From: Shewanella sp. Arc9-LZ
GTDB taxonomy: Bacteria; Pseudomonadota; Gammaproteobacteria; Enterobacterales; Shewanellaceae
Length of the DNA stretch: 64,000 bases
Assembly (NCBI RefSeq): GCF_010092445.1
Contig: NZ_CP048031.1
Coordinates: 682,001 to 746,000 of the forward strand
Direction: 5' to 3'
The notes below the pieces were generated by a model. The model did no database searches. It saw only the letters and a list, made by a program, of their open reading frames with translations, and had not been told where the DNA came from. Every line of letters begins with the position of its first letter. Position 1 is the stretch's first letter. The position numbers and the translations under genes were made by a program. Shown here in pieces: positions 1 through 9,058 of the stretch.

Positions 1-340
1 ATGTGCCTTTGTCATCTATAACGTGTGACTTCGCCACTGGCGTTGCTTTCATTCTTTTTGCTTTATCCCAGCTATGGCATGTTAGACAGCCATTTTTATC
101 TGTAGTGATGCTATAGCTATCTTTGTGAGGGATTAACGGCGGTTGTTCTGCAAAGCTGCGCGCGATAGCTTTTCCTCTTGTAGGGTAGGTGGCGATAGCA
201 TCAGCAGGTGAGTTGTCGGTTATGGCGACGTTACCTACACGAGACTCTACTTTTACAGGAGTATTGTCTGCTACGGCTTGTTGTCCAGAATATGCGCTAA
301 GGCTTAATAGTATGGCCACGACGCTAAGTAATTTTTTCAT
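1..340 (-). CDS. napB: NapB, diheme cytochrome c subunit of periplasmic nitrate reductase (3' part cut by window edge)
   Basis: The visible 113 codons begin with a Sec signal peptide (MKKLLSVVAILLSLSAYSG) and reach one c-type heme site, CLTCH at about residues 85-89, followed by SWDKAKRMKATPVAKSH as in NapB. NapB passes electrons to NapA in the periplasm; the second heme site must lie beyond the window. The ATG at 340 is preferred because a GGAG lies six bases upstream; the in-frame ATG at 346 abuts that GGAG. It follows napA on the same strand with a 101-base gap holding a strong stem-loop. The order napA-napB without napGH between them fits the napEDABC-type cluster rather than napDAGHB. 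Confidence 0.93.
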   Translation of the reverse strand, partial: MKKLLSVVAILLSLSAYSGQQAVADNTPVKVESRVGNVAITDNSPADAIATYPTRGKAIARSFAEQPPLIPHKDSYSITTDKNGCLTCHSWDKAKRMKATPVAKSHVIDDKGT

Positions 341-383
341 TTTCATCTCCGTTACATCCTAATGAATGTAGAAATCGAGTGTC

Positions 384-419
384 GCAGCTGTCATGGTGTA
401 ATAATCCAGTGACAGCTGC
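384..419 (-). other. Intercistronic stem-loop between napA and napB
   Basis: GCAGCTGTCA (384-393) pairs perfectly with TGACAGCTGC (410-419) around a 16-base loop that can add three more pairs (TGG with CCA). There is no following T run on the minus strand, so it is more likely an mRNA processing or stabilising structure, or a weak attenuator, than a full terminator. This is inference from the structure alone. Confidence 0.5.
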
Positions 420-441
420 AGCAATTAATATAAAAGCAGTA

Positions 442-2925
442 TTAGGCTTTAAATATTTTTACGGGACACTTTTTGAAATCAGTTTCTTTTGATAATGGGT
501 CAGTTGCATCTAAAAGCAGCTTGTTGACTAATTGTTTAGCGTCGAAGAATGGCATAAAGACCACCCCTCTAGGTGGCTTGTTGCGACCTTTGGTTTCCAC
601 TCGGGTGTTGATTTCTCCACGTGGTGATGCCACGGTAACCTCGTCCCCTTGGGCTAACCCACGTGCTTTAGCGTCAGCAGGATGCATAAAGACTTGAGCA
701 CTTGGCATTGCTTTATGCAATTCAGGTACGCGAGCGGTCATTGACCCTGTGTGCCAATGTTCCAGTACTCGTCCTGTTGACATCCACAGATCAAATTCTT
801 CATTAGGCTCTTCTGCAGCGGGTTCATAAGGCAGTGCAAATATGACGGCTTTACCATCTGGTTTACCGTAAAAATTGAAGCCTTCACCTGCTTTGACATA
901 AGGGTCACTGCCTTCAACGAAGCGGCGGGTAGTTTCTTTGCCATTAACGACAGGCCAGCGTAATCCTCGCGTTTGATGGTAAGTGTCAAAGTCTGCTAAA
1001 TCGTGTGCATGGCCGCGACCAAATTGAGCATATTCTTCGAAAATACCTTTCTGCAGGTAAAAACCAAAGTGTTCGTTTTCATCGTTATAAGCACCTTTAC
1101 AATCGCTGGTAGGGAACTTATTGATTACGCCGTTAGCAAATAACACTTCATATAACGTTTTATCGGCTAGCTCAGGTTGTTTAGCGATTAATTCAGCAGG
1201 CCAGACTTCACTCACTTTAAAACGTTTAGAAAATTCAACTAACTGCCATAAATCAGACTTAGACCCTTCAGGTGTTGGAACAAGCTGATGCCAGAAATGG
1301 GTACGGCGTTCCGCGTTACCATAAGAGCCTTCTTTTTCAACCCACATTGCGGTTGGAAGAATTAAGTCTGCGGCCATTGCCGTGATAGTTGGGTAAGGAT
1401 CCGAGACCACAATAAAGTTTTCTGGATTACGGAAACCTGGATAAACTTCATCATTGATATTAGGACCAGCCTGCATATTGTTAGTACACATAGTCCAATA
1501 ACAGTTTAATTTACCATCTTTAAGCATACGGCTTTGCAGTACGGCATGGTATCCAGGTTTGGCTGGAATAGTGCCGGCAGGGACTTGCCAAAGTTTTTCA
1601 GTAATTTCACGATGTTTATCATTGTTCACCACCATGTCAGCAGGTAAACGATGTGAGAATGTGCCTACTTCACGAGCAGTACCACAAGCTGAAGGTTGGC
1701 CCGTCAACGAGAATGGGCTGTTGCCTGGAGTGGCTATTTTACCGGTGAGTAAGTGGATGTTATAGAGCATGTTATTTGCCCACACACCACGAGTATGCTG
1801 GTTTATACCCATGGTCCATAAGCTCATCACTTTGATGTTAGGGTCGGCGTAAGCTTTTGCCATAATTTCAAGTTTGTCAGCCGGTACGCCGCTCATTTTA
1901 GCTGCGTATTCTACAGTGTAAGTGCTAACGAATTTAGCATACTCGTCAAAGCTAATCGGTTTGGCATCACCGCTACCTGGGTTTTTAGCTTTCTTTTCCA
2001 ATGGATGTTCAGGGCGCAAGCCATAACCAATGTCAGTGGTACCTAGGGCAAATTTAGTGTGCTTGCTAACAAAGTCTTTGTTTACGGCTTTGTTTTGAAT
2101 AATGTAATTGGCAATATAATTTAAGATGACTAAGTCTGTTTGAGGCTTAAACACCATGGCATTATCTGCTAAGTCAAAGCTACGGTTTTCGTAAGTAGAG
2201 AGTACGTGTACGCGGGCATCTTTATGGCTTAAGCGACGGTCTGTTAAACGTGCCCATAAGATGGGATGCATTTCTGCCATGTTGGCGCCCCACAATACAA
2301 AGTGGTCAGCGGCTTCTAAGTCATCATAACAACCCATGGGTTCATCAATCCCGAAGGTACGCATGAATCCGCCAACAGCTGATGCCATACAATGGCGAGC
2401 ATTAGGGTCGATATTGTTGGTCAGAAAACCTGCTTTATGAAGCTTAGATGCGGCGTAGCCTTCCCAAATGGTCCATTGACCAGAACCAAACATCCCTACA
2501 GAAGTTGGGCCTTTTTTGGCTATGCTGGCTTTCCATTTTTCGGCCATGGTATCAAAGGCAACGTCCCAACTTACTGGCGTAAAATCACCTTCTTTATCAT
2601 ATTTTCCATCTTTCATTCTGAGTAATGGCGAGGTTAATCGGTCCTTGCCATACATGATTTTAGATAAGAAATAACCTTTAATACAATTTAAGCCTTTGTT
2701 AACAGGGCTTTCAGGGTCGCCTTGAGTGGCAACAATTTTACCATTTCGAGTACCCACTAAAACACTACAACCTACACCGCAAAAGCGACATGGGGCTTTA
2801 TCCCATTTTATTTCACTTTTACCTTCTGCAGCTTGAACGATATTAATTGGAATAGCGATACCCACGGCCGACGCTGCTGCGGCAGCGGCGTTGGCTTTTA
2901 AAAACTCGCGACGACTGATGCTCAT
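442..2925 (-). CDS. napA: NapA, periplasmic nitrate reductase catalytic subunit
   Basis: Reduces nitrate to nitrite in the periplasm using a Mo-bis-MGD cofactor and one [4Fe-4S] cluster. The protein (827 aa, the normal family length) starts with a Tat signal (SRREFLKA, residues 4-11), then the cluster cysteines C46, C49, C53 and C81 (CRFCGVGC...NCIKGYF), and the Mo-ligating Cys at about 179 in [10 protein letters not shown]. The start chosen is the ATG at 2925, because AGGA lies five bases upstream and it gives the canonical [11 protein letters not shown]; an upstream GTG at 2937 is in frame but has no ribosome site. napB follows. No napD, the chaperone that binds the Tat signal, is encoded in the 377 bases upstream, where the promoter elements lie. 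Confidence 0.97.
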   Translation of the reverse strand: MSISRREFLKANAAAAAASAVGIAIPINIVQAAEGKSEIKWDKAPCRFCGVGCSVLVGTRNGKIVATQGDPESPVNKGLNCIKGYFLSKIMYGKDRLTSPLLRMKDGKYDKEGDFTPVSWDVAFDTMAEKWKASIAKKGPTSVGMFGSGQWTIWEGYAASKLHKAGFLTNNIDPNARHCMASAVGGFMRTFGIDEPMGCYDDLEAADHFVLWGANMAEMHPILWARLTDRRLSHKDARVHVLSTYENRSFDLADNAMVFKPQTDLVILNYIANYIIQNKAVNKDFVSKHTKFALGTTDIGYGLRPEHPLEKKAKNPGSGDAKPISFDEYAKFVSTYTVEYAAKMSGVPADKLEIMAKAYADPNIKVMSLWTMGINQHTRGVWANNMLYNIHLLTGKIATPGNSPFSLTGQPSACGTAREVGTFSHRLPADMVVNNDKHREITEKLWQVPAGTIPAKPGYHAVLQSRMLKDGKLNCYWTMCTNNMQAGPNINDEVYPGFRNPENFIVVSDPYPTITAMAADLILPTAMWVEKEGSYGNAERRTHFWHQLVPTPEGSKSDLWQLVEFSKRFKVSEVWPAELIAKQPELADKTLYEVLFANGVINKFPTSDCKGAYNDENEHFGFYLQKGIFEEYAQFGRGHAHDLADFDTYHQTRGLRWPVVNGKETTRRFVEGSDPYVKAGEGFNFYGKPDGKAVIFALPYEPAAEEPNEEFDLWMSTGRVLEHWHTGSMTARVPELHKAMPSAQVFMHPADAKARGLAQGDEVTVASPRGEINTRVETKGRNKPPRGVVFMPFFDAKQLVNKLLLDATDPLSKETDFKKCPVKIFKA

Positions 2926-3013
2926 GGTGTTCCTCACTCTTAGAATGTTGTACTTGGTACGTGATAGTCATTGGAGGTGACGTGATAGAGTGAGTCTAGA
3001 CCTTACTAATAAC

Positions 3014-3036
3014 ATGGGTATACCTCAGAATGGGTA
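3014..3036 (-). promoter_or_regulatory. Probable NarP/NarL operator upstream of napA
   Basis: TACCTCA-GA-ATGGGTA (3021-3036) is an inverted 7-2-7 pair of NarP/NarL heptamers (consensus TACYYMT): 6 of 7 in one half, 7 of 7 in the other. A third perfect heptamer in direct orientation (ATGGGTA, 3014-3020) abuts it. It lies about 90 bases upstream of the napA ATG. The 7-2-7 layout is the known arrangement bound by NarP. No NarP gene is in this window. Confidence 0.65.
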
Positions 3037-3072
3037 TAGTGGTTAATAGTTGTGCAAGGTCACATTTTTCAG

Positions 3073-3088
3073 CGTGATGTAAATCTCA
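3073..3088. promoter_or_regulatory. CRP-like site upstream of napA
   Basis: CGTGA-N6-TCTCA matches 8 of 10 positions of the CRP consensus TGTGA-N6-TCACA. It sits 37 bases upstream of the NarP-like site relative to napA transcription. CRP controls several anaerobic respiratory systems in Shewanella, which supports the reading, but the match is imperfect. Confidence 0.4.
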
Positions 3089-3302
3089 TTTTAACAATTA
3101 GGTAAATGCTGTTTTAGAGATTGCTTGTAAAGCGTATTGTGCTTGAGATGCAGATTTTTTGCGGATTAAAAGCCCATTGGTACTCTGTTGCTAACATGGT
3201 ATCAAGGAATGGGAAATTGAGATTTTGAGAGGTATGATCTTTGTAGGTAGGCCAAGGCTTGCTTATCTTCGAGAGCGCATTCCACTCGAATGGTAAACAA
3301 GC

Positions 3303-4481
3303 CTAGTAACCCGTAAGCTCCATATAACCTTGACCTTGGTGGCTGCCTTTAATCGTAATGGGGCCTTCCCAATATGAGGTTGATACTGGCATGTCGCTGT
3401 TGGGGTTAACGGCTTGAGTTGTGACGTCGATGGCTTCACTGTTAATGTTAATTCGCCATGCAATAGGATGATTGCCTAATGCCGTTTGTTGCCACTGAGT
3501 GGGTTGCATATCGATATCATTAGGGTTGTCTCGGCTATTAATATTGTGACCACTACCATCAGCGAACATCCTTCTAGCACTGTAAAAATGTGCTTGGTCA
3601 TTTTCGCCGCGCAGTCTAAATGCCATTAACGTTGAGTTGTCGTCTAAACGCAGTGAAAACCAATCCCAACCTTGCTGGGCCTTGGTTAAAAATTGTGAAC
3701 TCCATTCGCGGTCAAGCCAAGCTTTACCGCTGACTTTTTCAGTAACACCATGACGGGTAACTAGACCCGTTACATCAATAAAGGGTTGGCTGTAATAATA
3801 AGATGCCACGCTTTGGTCTGCACTTTTGCTGCTATAACCTTTATCGCCTTGTAATTGCAGAGGTTGCTGACTGTTTAGCTGTAATTGATAACTAAACTTA
3901 TCACTAGCGACATTTAATGTGGCCGGAAACAGACTGTCAGACTGACTTAACCATTGCCAGTTTTGTAAATGTACTTCAAATGGTTGTGGTTTAACGCTTG
4001 CAAGTTGTGGGTGGCCTCGTGACCATTTTTCGGCCATTAAATGTTCAGTATTTGTGGTTACCGCGGCATGTGCCATGTAAAGCTGATTGGTCACCCAATT
4101 ATTCGTTGTTGTCGCTTGAAGGCTTACTGGTGGTGTCATTCCGATACGAAATTGAGTCCATTGCACGCCTACATCTTCACCTGCAGCGGTGGTCAAGTTT
4201 GCGGTTAAATACCACCACTCAATTTTAAAGTCATCGTGAGCTAAGTGGTCTTGCGGAAAGAGTAAGGTTTTACCTTGAATTACTTCGCTATAACCTTCAG
4301 CAGAAGCTGACGACATACTGCTAATGGTAGACTGTTTTACTGCAACATTTTGCTGAGGAGAGCAAGCCACTAGCAATGCGCTAAGAGGAAAGACAATGAC
4401 CATCAACCATTGCTTCTGCACTCTGTAGCTAACAGTTTTGAACGCGACGTTGAGTACGCTCTTGAAAGTGAAAGAGGTCAT
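3303..4481 (-). CDS. AttH-like lipocalin-family lipoprotein (carotenoid 1,2-hydratase-like fold)
   Basis: Starts at ATG 4481, which overlaps the stop of the upstream permease (ATGA), with AGGAAG four bases before it, so translation is probably coupled. The 392-aa protein has a hydrophobic leader ending in the lipobox LLVAC, so it should be a lipid-anchored envelope protein. The body carries the signature IEWWYLTANL and HFYSARRMF-type segments of the AttH / hydroxyneurosporene synthase-like family, which adopts a double lipocalin barrel. Known AttH proteins are encoded with AttEFG ABC transporters, as here. A plausible role is handling a hydrophobic cargo exported by the adjacent transporter; the cargo is unknown and carotenoid hydratase activity should not be assumed. 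Confidence 0.82.
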   Translation of the reverse strand: MTSFTFKSVLNVAFKTVSYRVQKQWLMVIVFPLSALLVACSPQQNVAVKQSTISSMSSASAEGYSEVIQGKTLLFPQDHLAHDDFKIEWWYLTANLTTAAGEDVGVQWTQFRIGMTPPVSLQATTTNNWVTNQLYMAHAAVTTNTEHLMAEKWSRGHPQLASVKPQPFEVHLQNWQWLSQSDSLFPATLNVASDKFSYQLQLNSQQPLQLQGDKGYSSKSADQSVASYYYSQPFIDVTGLVTRHGVTEKVSGKAWLDREWSSQFLTKAQQGWDWFSLRLDDNSTLMAFRLRGENDQAHFYSARRMFADGSGHNINSRDNPNDIDMQPTQWQQTALGNHPIAWRININSEAIDVTTQAVNPNSDMPVSTSYWEGPITIKGSHQGQGYMELTGY

Positions 4482-7075
4482 AGTGCTTCCTGTTGCAAGC
4501 TGGATATCAAGGGTTTTCTGGTTTGCCAATACAAAGGTAAACACACTGCAAGTAAACAACTGACCACAGCAATGATCACCACTTGAGCATATGCCGCCCA
4601 ATCCCACACCATGGCGATGCTCCAGCCAAATGCTTGTAACGTGACTTTATGAATTAATAAATAACCCAGTAACGCGCCTGTCGGTAACGCGACCAAGCAG
4701 GTTAATAACACGATAAATAGCATTTGCACTAACACCATCATCCGTAATTGATTACGACTAACACCTAGAGCATACAAGCGGGCTAATGGTGCTTGCCTCG
4801 CTTGCGTTAGCATCATACAGGCACTGAATAAGCCAATGGCAGCTACCAGTAAGGTTAAGCTATTAAGCACTACAGTGATTGAGAATGTTTTATTAAATAT
4901 GTTAATCGCTTCAGTTTTAATTCGCTGCTGGCTATACATGTAAGCAGAAGACAGATTGATTTGCTGGCTAATATTGTCTTGTAGTGGAGTAATATCACCT
5001 TGATAAGACACGGCTAGGCTAATGGGTTTGGCGGGTAATTGAGATTGCTGCCATAAGGACTGAGTAATAATCGCTTCGCCTTGGGGATTACCGTAATCGT
5101 AATAAATTCCGCCAATGTTCAAGCTAGCTTGACCAAGTTGCGATAGCTGAACTTTATCGCCTATATTGAGTTGGTATTTTATCGATAATGGTTCACTTAT
5201 CATCAGGCTTTCACCTGCTGTGAATGTTGTCCAAAAGTCATCGGCTGTGGTTTTAAATACAGTTGTTTCGGTTAAAGACAAATGGTCACGACTGACAAGG
5301 TGGATAGCAACCTGTGTTTGCGGCGTTTCAATTCGATTAAGGTTGCTGTCGACAGTCCATTGCTCATAAATCGCTTCAACCTTGGGATCTTGTTCCAATA
5401 ATATCGTTAATGTATCGATTTGGTTCGGATTGGGTCTAATGTATAAATCTGCATGCAAACGGGCATCGAGCCATTTTTTTAAGGTAATTTCAAAACTGCC
5501 CACTAAGGTGTTCATGGCAATATTGGCGCACAGAGCTAGCAGCATTGCCATCATCGCCAGCGCGAGAGGAGCAATAATCTCTTTGGTTTCGGCAATCACG
5601 TATTGCCACAGTCCTTTAGGCATAAATGGACTGAGTAAGTTAACTCCCCAATGTAAAAATTGAGGTAACAATAACGGAATCGCAACCGAGAGAATACCCA
5701 GTAATACTAGGCTATGGCGATACTGTTCGGTAAAGGCGAAGGCGATAGTACACACTAAGATTAGCAATGCTGCGATGATAAATTGTCGCCAATGAATAAT
5801 GCCGAATTGTTGGCTTTGTGGTTGTTTTTGAGCCCCTTGCGCAAGTGGGGTGTTAATCAGGTTTATCAGCATGGGAATACAAGCAGCAAATGCCGCTGAC
5901 AAGGTTAATATGAGTGCTTGTGCAAACCATTGCCATTGCCAGTTTCCGGGTAATAATTTGGCGCCATAAAGCTGTTCAAGAGTGATGGCGACCATAGGTT
6001 GTAGCCATTGCGATAATTGCAGTCCGACAATAAAACCTAATACACAGCCAATAAACACTAAACAGACTATTTCAATGCTTAGGGCAAGCATGATGGTGCG
6101 CCTATCGAGCCCTTGCTGCATGATTTGCACCAGCAATTTTTGACGCTTCATTAAGCTATAACGAACCCCGTTGTAGGCAATAAATAAGCCGACAACAAAG
6201 GCCAACATGCTCATGGCATCAAGATTAAGATGAAAGCTGGCAGTGAGGGCGGTAAGCGATTCGCCTTCACTCGTTTGGGTGGTGAAATTTAGCTTACTGG
6301 TATCAATACCTGCTTGGGTTAGGGTGTTCGTTAATCGAGCTATCAATTGCTCATCTGTTTCTGATTCGTTTGGGTCTGAGATATTTGCATTTGAAGAGGG
6401 TGAATCAAATACGGCAACGTAACTTAACTTACCCTGCATATTCAGCAAGGGCTGAGCGAGTGAGATATCGGCCAAAATTGCCGAACCAAGCCCCCACGAA
6501 TCATCAATGGCAACGAGTTCAACAGCAGTGTCGTTCAGTATTATGCGGTCAGTGTTGTTGGTCACTTTATTCATACGTTCGCGCTGGCTTGCCGACATTA
6601 GCACTTTGGGTTTGCCTGCCAGTAATTCTGCTAGCGGAATATGCGTCGCTGTTATCGATGAGCTAGCACCTGATTTTTGCTGTTGCATGTTGCTGGTCAT
6701 AGCGGCAACTACATCACTACTATTAACCCGCCATAATCGGCCTTGTTCATCGGTTGCGATGCCTTCAATGCTGGCAATGGTATTGAATCCTGCATTGGCT
6801 AATGCAAAATAAACTGCCTCATCAATACTGCTTTCTGTACGGTGGCTAATCGATAAGCGAGCTTGTTGGCTCATTAGTTCGGATACATTGCCATAGCTTT
6901 GTTTGGCGTTTTCGTTGGTGGCGTATACGCCAATCAGTAACGTTACCGCGAGCATGATGCCCAGTAAAATAGCACTGGCTTGCAGGGGGGCATGACGATA
7001 ATGGCTGGCAAACAGGTGCAAGCATAACCTTAAGCGCTTAATTGAGAATAAGTATGATGAAGAGTTAGTTGTCAT
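4478..7075 (-). CDS. FtsX/MacB-type ABC transporter permease
   Basis: An 865-aa inner membrane protein with a first membrane segment at about 36-55, a periplasmic region, a block of hydrophobic segments at about 290-530 (including two FtsX-like cores), a second soluble region, and three more segments near the C-terminus (about 740-850). This is the long LolC/MacB-like layout with two FtsX domains in one chain; in AttEFGH systems the permease function is split between AttF and AttG, so this looks like a fused version. The start lies four bases after the ATPase stop and the stop overlaps the AttH-like start, making a tight three-gene operon. Confidence 0.88.
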   Translation of the reverse strand: MTTNSSSYLFSIKRLRLCLHLFASHYRHAPLQASAILLGIMLAVTLLIGVYATNENAKQSYGNVSELMSQQARLSISHRTESSIDEAVYFALANAGFNTIASIEGIATDEQGRLWRVNSSDVVAAMTSNMQQQKSGASSSITATHIPLAELLAGKPKVLMSASQRERMNKVTNNTDRIILNDTAVELVAIDDSWGLGSAILADISLAQPLLNMQGKLSYVAVFDSPSSNANISDPNESETDEQLIARLTNTLTQAGIDTSKLNFTTQTSEGESLTALTASFHLNLDAMSMLAFVVGLFIAYNGVRYSLMKRQKLLVQIMQQGLDRRTIMLALSIEIVCLVFIGCVLGFIVGLQLSQWLQPMVAITLEQLYGAKLLPGNWQWQWFAQALILTLSAAFAACIPMLINLINTPLAQGAQKQPQSQQFGIIHWRQFIIAALLILVCTIAFAFTEQYRHSLVLLGILSVAIPLLLPQFLHWGVNLLSPFMPKGLWQYVIAETKEIIAPLALAMMAMLLALCANIAMNTLVGSFEITLKKWLDARLHADLYIRPNPNQIDTLTILLEQDPKVEAIYEQWTVDSNLNRIETPQTQVAIHLVSRDHLSLTETTVFKTTADDFWTTFTAGESLMISEPLSIKYQLNIGDKVQLSQLGQASLNIGGIYYDYGNPQGEAIITQSLWQQSQLPAKPISLAVSYQGDITPLQDNISQQINLSSAYMYSQQRIKTEAINIFNKTFSITVVLNSLTLLVAAIGLFSACMMLTQARQAPLARLYALGVSRNQLRMMVLVQMLFIVLLTCLVALPTGALLGYLLIHKVTLQAFGWSIAMVWDWAAYAQVVIIAVVSCLLAVCLPLYWQTRKPLISSLQQEAL

Positions 7076-7079
7076 GGGC

Positions 7080-7784
7080 TTAACCTTGCAACGTCATGTC
7101 AGCAGGGTTAATCACAATCTGCTGATTTTCGACGTGCCAGCGATGCTGCATAAATGCGGCACATTGTTCGCTGTGAGTCACCATTAAAATACAACAGTTG
7201 GCTTGTTGAGCGAGTTCGGTAAGTAGTTGCATGACTTGTAATCCGGCGTGTTGATCAAGATTACCTGTCGGTTCGTCGGCTAATATGAGTTGTGGTTTGT
7301 GAGCTAATGCCCGCGCGATAGCCACTCGCTGTTGTTGCCCACCGGATAAGTTTTCAACGTTGCGGTCTAACAATGGCGTTAATCCTAGCTGGTGGCAAAG
7401 TTCATCACACCAAGGGCTCCATGCTAACTGATTTAGCGCCAGTGAAAATTGAATGTTGTCGCGCACATTTAATGGTGTGAGTAAGTTAAATTGTTGGAAT
7501 ATAACCCCGAGCGACTGACGTCGATATTGGCTCCATTGCTTATCTTGCCACTTTGTCACCGATCGCATGTTATCAGCCTGACGGATTAACATGTCACCGT
7601 TGTCTATGGTTTCAAAGCCACCAATGATATTCAGTAAGGTACTTTTACCGCTGCCGCTAGGCCCGGTTAATGCGATAGTTTGACCTTGCTGCAAAGTCAG
7701 GTTGACGTGATTAAGCACCGAATGAAATGACTCGCCATCGCGGAACCCTTTACTAATATTTTCTAAGGTGACGATAGTAGTCAT
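7080..7784 (-). CDS. ABC transporter ATPase, LolD/MacB family
   Basis: A 234-aa ATPase with Walker A GPSGSGKST (about 41-49), signature LSGGQQQR, Walker B LILADEPTGNLD and the H-loop MVTHS, all intact. The start chosen is ATG 7784 with GGAG five bases upstream; a longer reading from 7844 adds 20 residues with no ribosome site and no family counterpart. It is the first gene of the operon with the FtsX-type permease and the AttH-like lipoprotein. Such LolD-like ATPases power transfer of lipoproteins, peptides or other hydrophobic molecules across or out of the inner membrane; the substrate cannot be told from sequence. Confidence 0.92.
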   Translation of the reverse strand: MTTIVTLENISKGFRDGESFHSVLNHVNLTLQQGQTIALTGPSGSGKSTLLNIIGGFETIDNGDMLIRQADNMRSVTKWQDKQWSQYRRQSLGVIFQQFNLLTPLNVRDNIQFSLALNQLAWSPWCDELCHQLGLTPLLDRNVENLSGGQQQRVAIARALAHKPQLILADEPTGNLDQHAGLQVMQLLTELAQQANCCILMVTHSEQCAAFMQHRWHVENQQIVINPADMTLQG

Positions 7785-7875
7785 AGTCGCTCCATAACGA
7801 ATTAGCTTAATTGAAGTTCTGAATAAACAGAGTAATATTATCAATAATATACGTGATATAGATCATTAATGTTCA

Positions 7876-7906
7876 AAAAATAAAAAAGCGAGCCAATGGC
7901 TCGCTT
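7876..7906 (-). terminator. Rho-independent terminator after ygfZ
   Basis: A nine-pair stem, AAGCGAGCC / GGCTCGCTT (7886-7894, 7898-7906) with a three-base loop, is followed on the minus strand by a T-rich run (7876-7887). It lies 24 bases past the ygfZ stop. Confidence 0.85.
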
Positions 7907-7929
7907 AATGAAGATACAACATCAATTAA

Positions 7930-8892
7930 TTAAGCATCTGCTAAAGAATATGGCAACTCGATAATAGTTAGCTGTGAGCTTTCATCTCCGGTAATACGAA
8001 GTTGAGCGTTGTTTTCGGTATCATTTGGCAACACCGCGGTAAGCAGTACCTTGTCACCATATTGGACGCATTCAATGATATTGCCACCACGACGGAAGCC
8101 GCCTTCAAGGGCAATTTCTAATTGAGTGTCAGTGCTGATGGTTTGCTTGGTAGTACCAGACAAAATATACAATGCACGTTTATTGCCACCGCGATATTTC
8201 ATCCTGGCAATGGTTTCCTGGCCCATGTAACAGCCTTTGGTAAAGCTAATGCCATTAATGGCTTGCAGGTTGCACATTTGCGCAACGTACTGGCCGGAAT
8301 GAGCGGCATCTATGTTTGGATAACCGGCTTTAATTTCCAATGCTTGCCATGCACTTGCAGCAAACAATGTTTGTCCCGATTGGCTGATAATGGTTTGTGC
8401 TGCTGCATTGTTAATAATGGCAATAAAACGTTCACCATCACGAATAATCACACCTTGCTCAACAAGGTTAAGTGGTTGCGATACATCGCCAAAATGTTCA
8501 GTTGCAAAGGCTTGTGCTTTTGGGCCAGCAATACCCATTATTTGATAATCATTGCTGACATCGGCGAGTTCGGCTTTACTGAATACAGCGTATTTTTGTA
8601 ACTGAGGTAAATCCAAGCTTAAAGTACTTTTTGGCAGTAACATGAATAAGCTATCGCCGATTGAAAACCCACGGAAACTGGCGAGCATTTTACCTTTAGG
8701 GTCGCAATGAGCACCCCATTTCCACTCGTTTGTGCCAAGGGAGGTAATATCTGTGGTGACTTGGCCATGAATGAAACTGCGCCCTTGCTCACCAGTGATT
8801 TCGATTAACCCCATATGCGTCAAACTTGATAACATTAATTCAGGAGACGTGGCGATAAAATCCCAATCTGGTTGGTTTACTGAAATGGTCAT
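7930..8892 (-). CDS. ygfZ: YgfZ, folate-binding Fe-S cluster / tRNA modification protein
   Basis: A 320-aa GcvT-like protein with the family hallmark KGCYMGQE at about 219-226, whose cysteine is essential in E. coli YgfZ. YgfZ binds tetrahydrofolate and supports repair or activity of certain Fe-S enzymes such as MiaB. The length and the RMKYRGGNKRALY segment after the motif match the family. The start ATG 8892 has AGGGA five bases upstream. It is a single gene with its own terminator, downstream of nothing obvious on its strand. Confidence 0.93.
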   Translation of the reverse strand: MTISVNQPDWDFIATSPELMLSSLTHMGLIEITGEQGRSFIHGQVTTDITSLGTNEWKWGAHCDPKGKMLASFRGFSIGDSLFMLLPKSTLSLDLPQLQKYAVFSKAELADVSNDYQIMGIAGPKAQAFATEHFGDVSQPLNLVEQGVIIRDGERFIAIINNAAAQTIISQSGQTLFAASAWQALEIKAGYPNIDAAHSGQYVAQMCNLQAINGISFTKGCYMGQETIARMKYRGGNKRALYILSGTTKQTISTDTQLEIALEGGFRRGGNIIECVQYGDKVLLTAVLPNDTENNAQLRITGDESSQLTIIELPYSLADA

Positions 8893-8982
8893 AACTATCC
8901 CTAACGTGTGAATAAGACGGTATGGTTGGAGTGTAACGGATTAATAGAATGCTCAACAGGGGGCTATGGTTTTAAAGCCAAT

Positions 8983-9016
8983 AAAAAAGCTACCTTGTGC
9001 ACAAGGTAGCTTTTTT
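8983..9016 (-). terminator. Bidirectional terminator after serA
   Basis: A perfect 34-base palindrome, A-run + GCTACCTTGTG / CACAAGGTAGC + T-run, centred at 8999/9000, 43 bases past the serA stop. T runs on both sides allow function on either strand. Confidence 0.9.
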
Positions 9017-9058
9017 AGGAAGACAATTAACTCAAGTTAATTGCTTATAAAAGTCAGT

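Noticed and set aside
473..697. Open frames antisense to napA (also 738-989, 1559-1765, 2392-2625)
   Set aside because: They lie wholly inside napA, have no ribosome sites, and encode low-complexity, non-family sequences.
8122..8601. 159-codon frame antisense to ygfZ
   Set aside because: It overlaps the conserved KGCYMGQE region of ygfZ and has no recognisable features.
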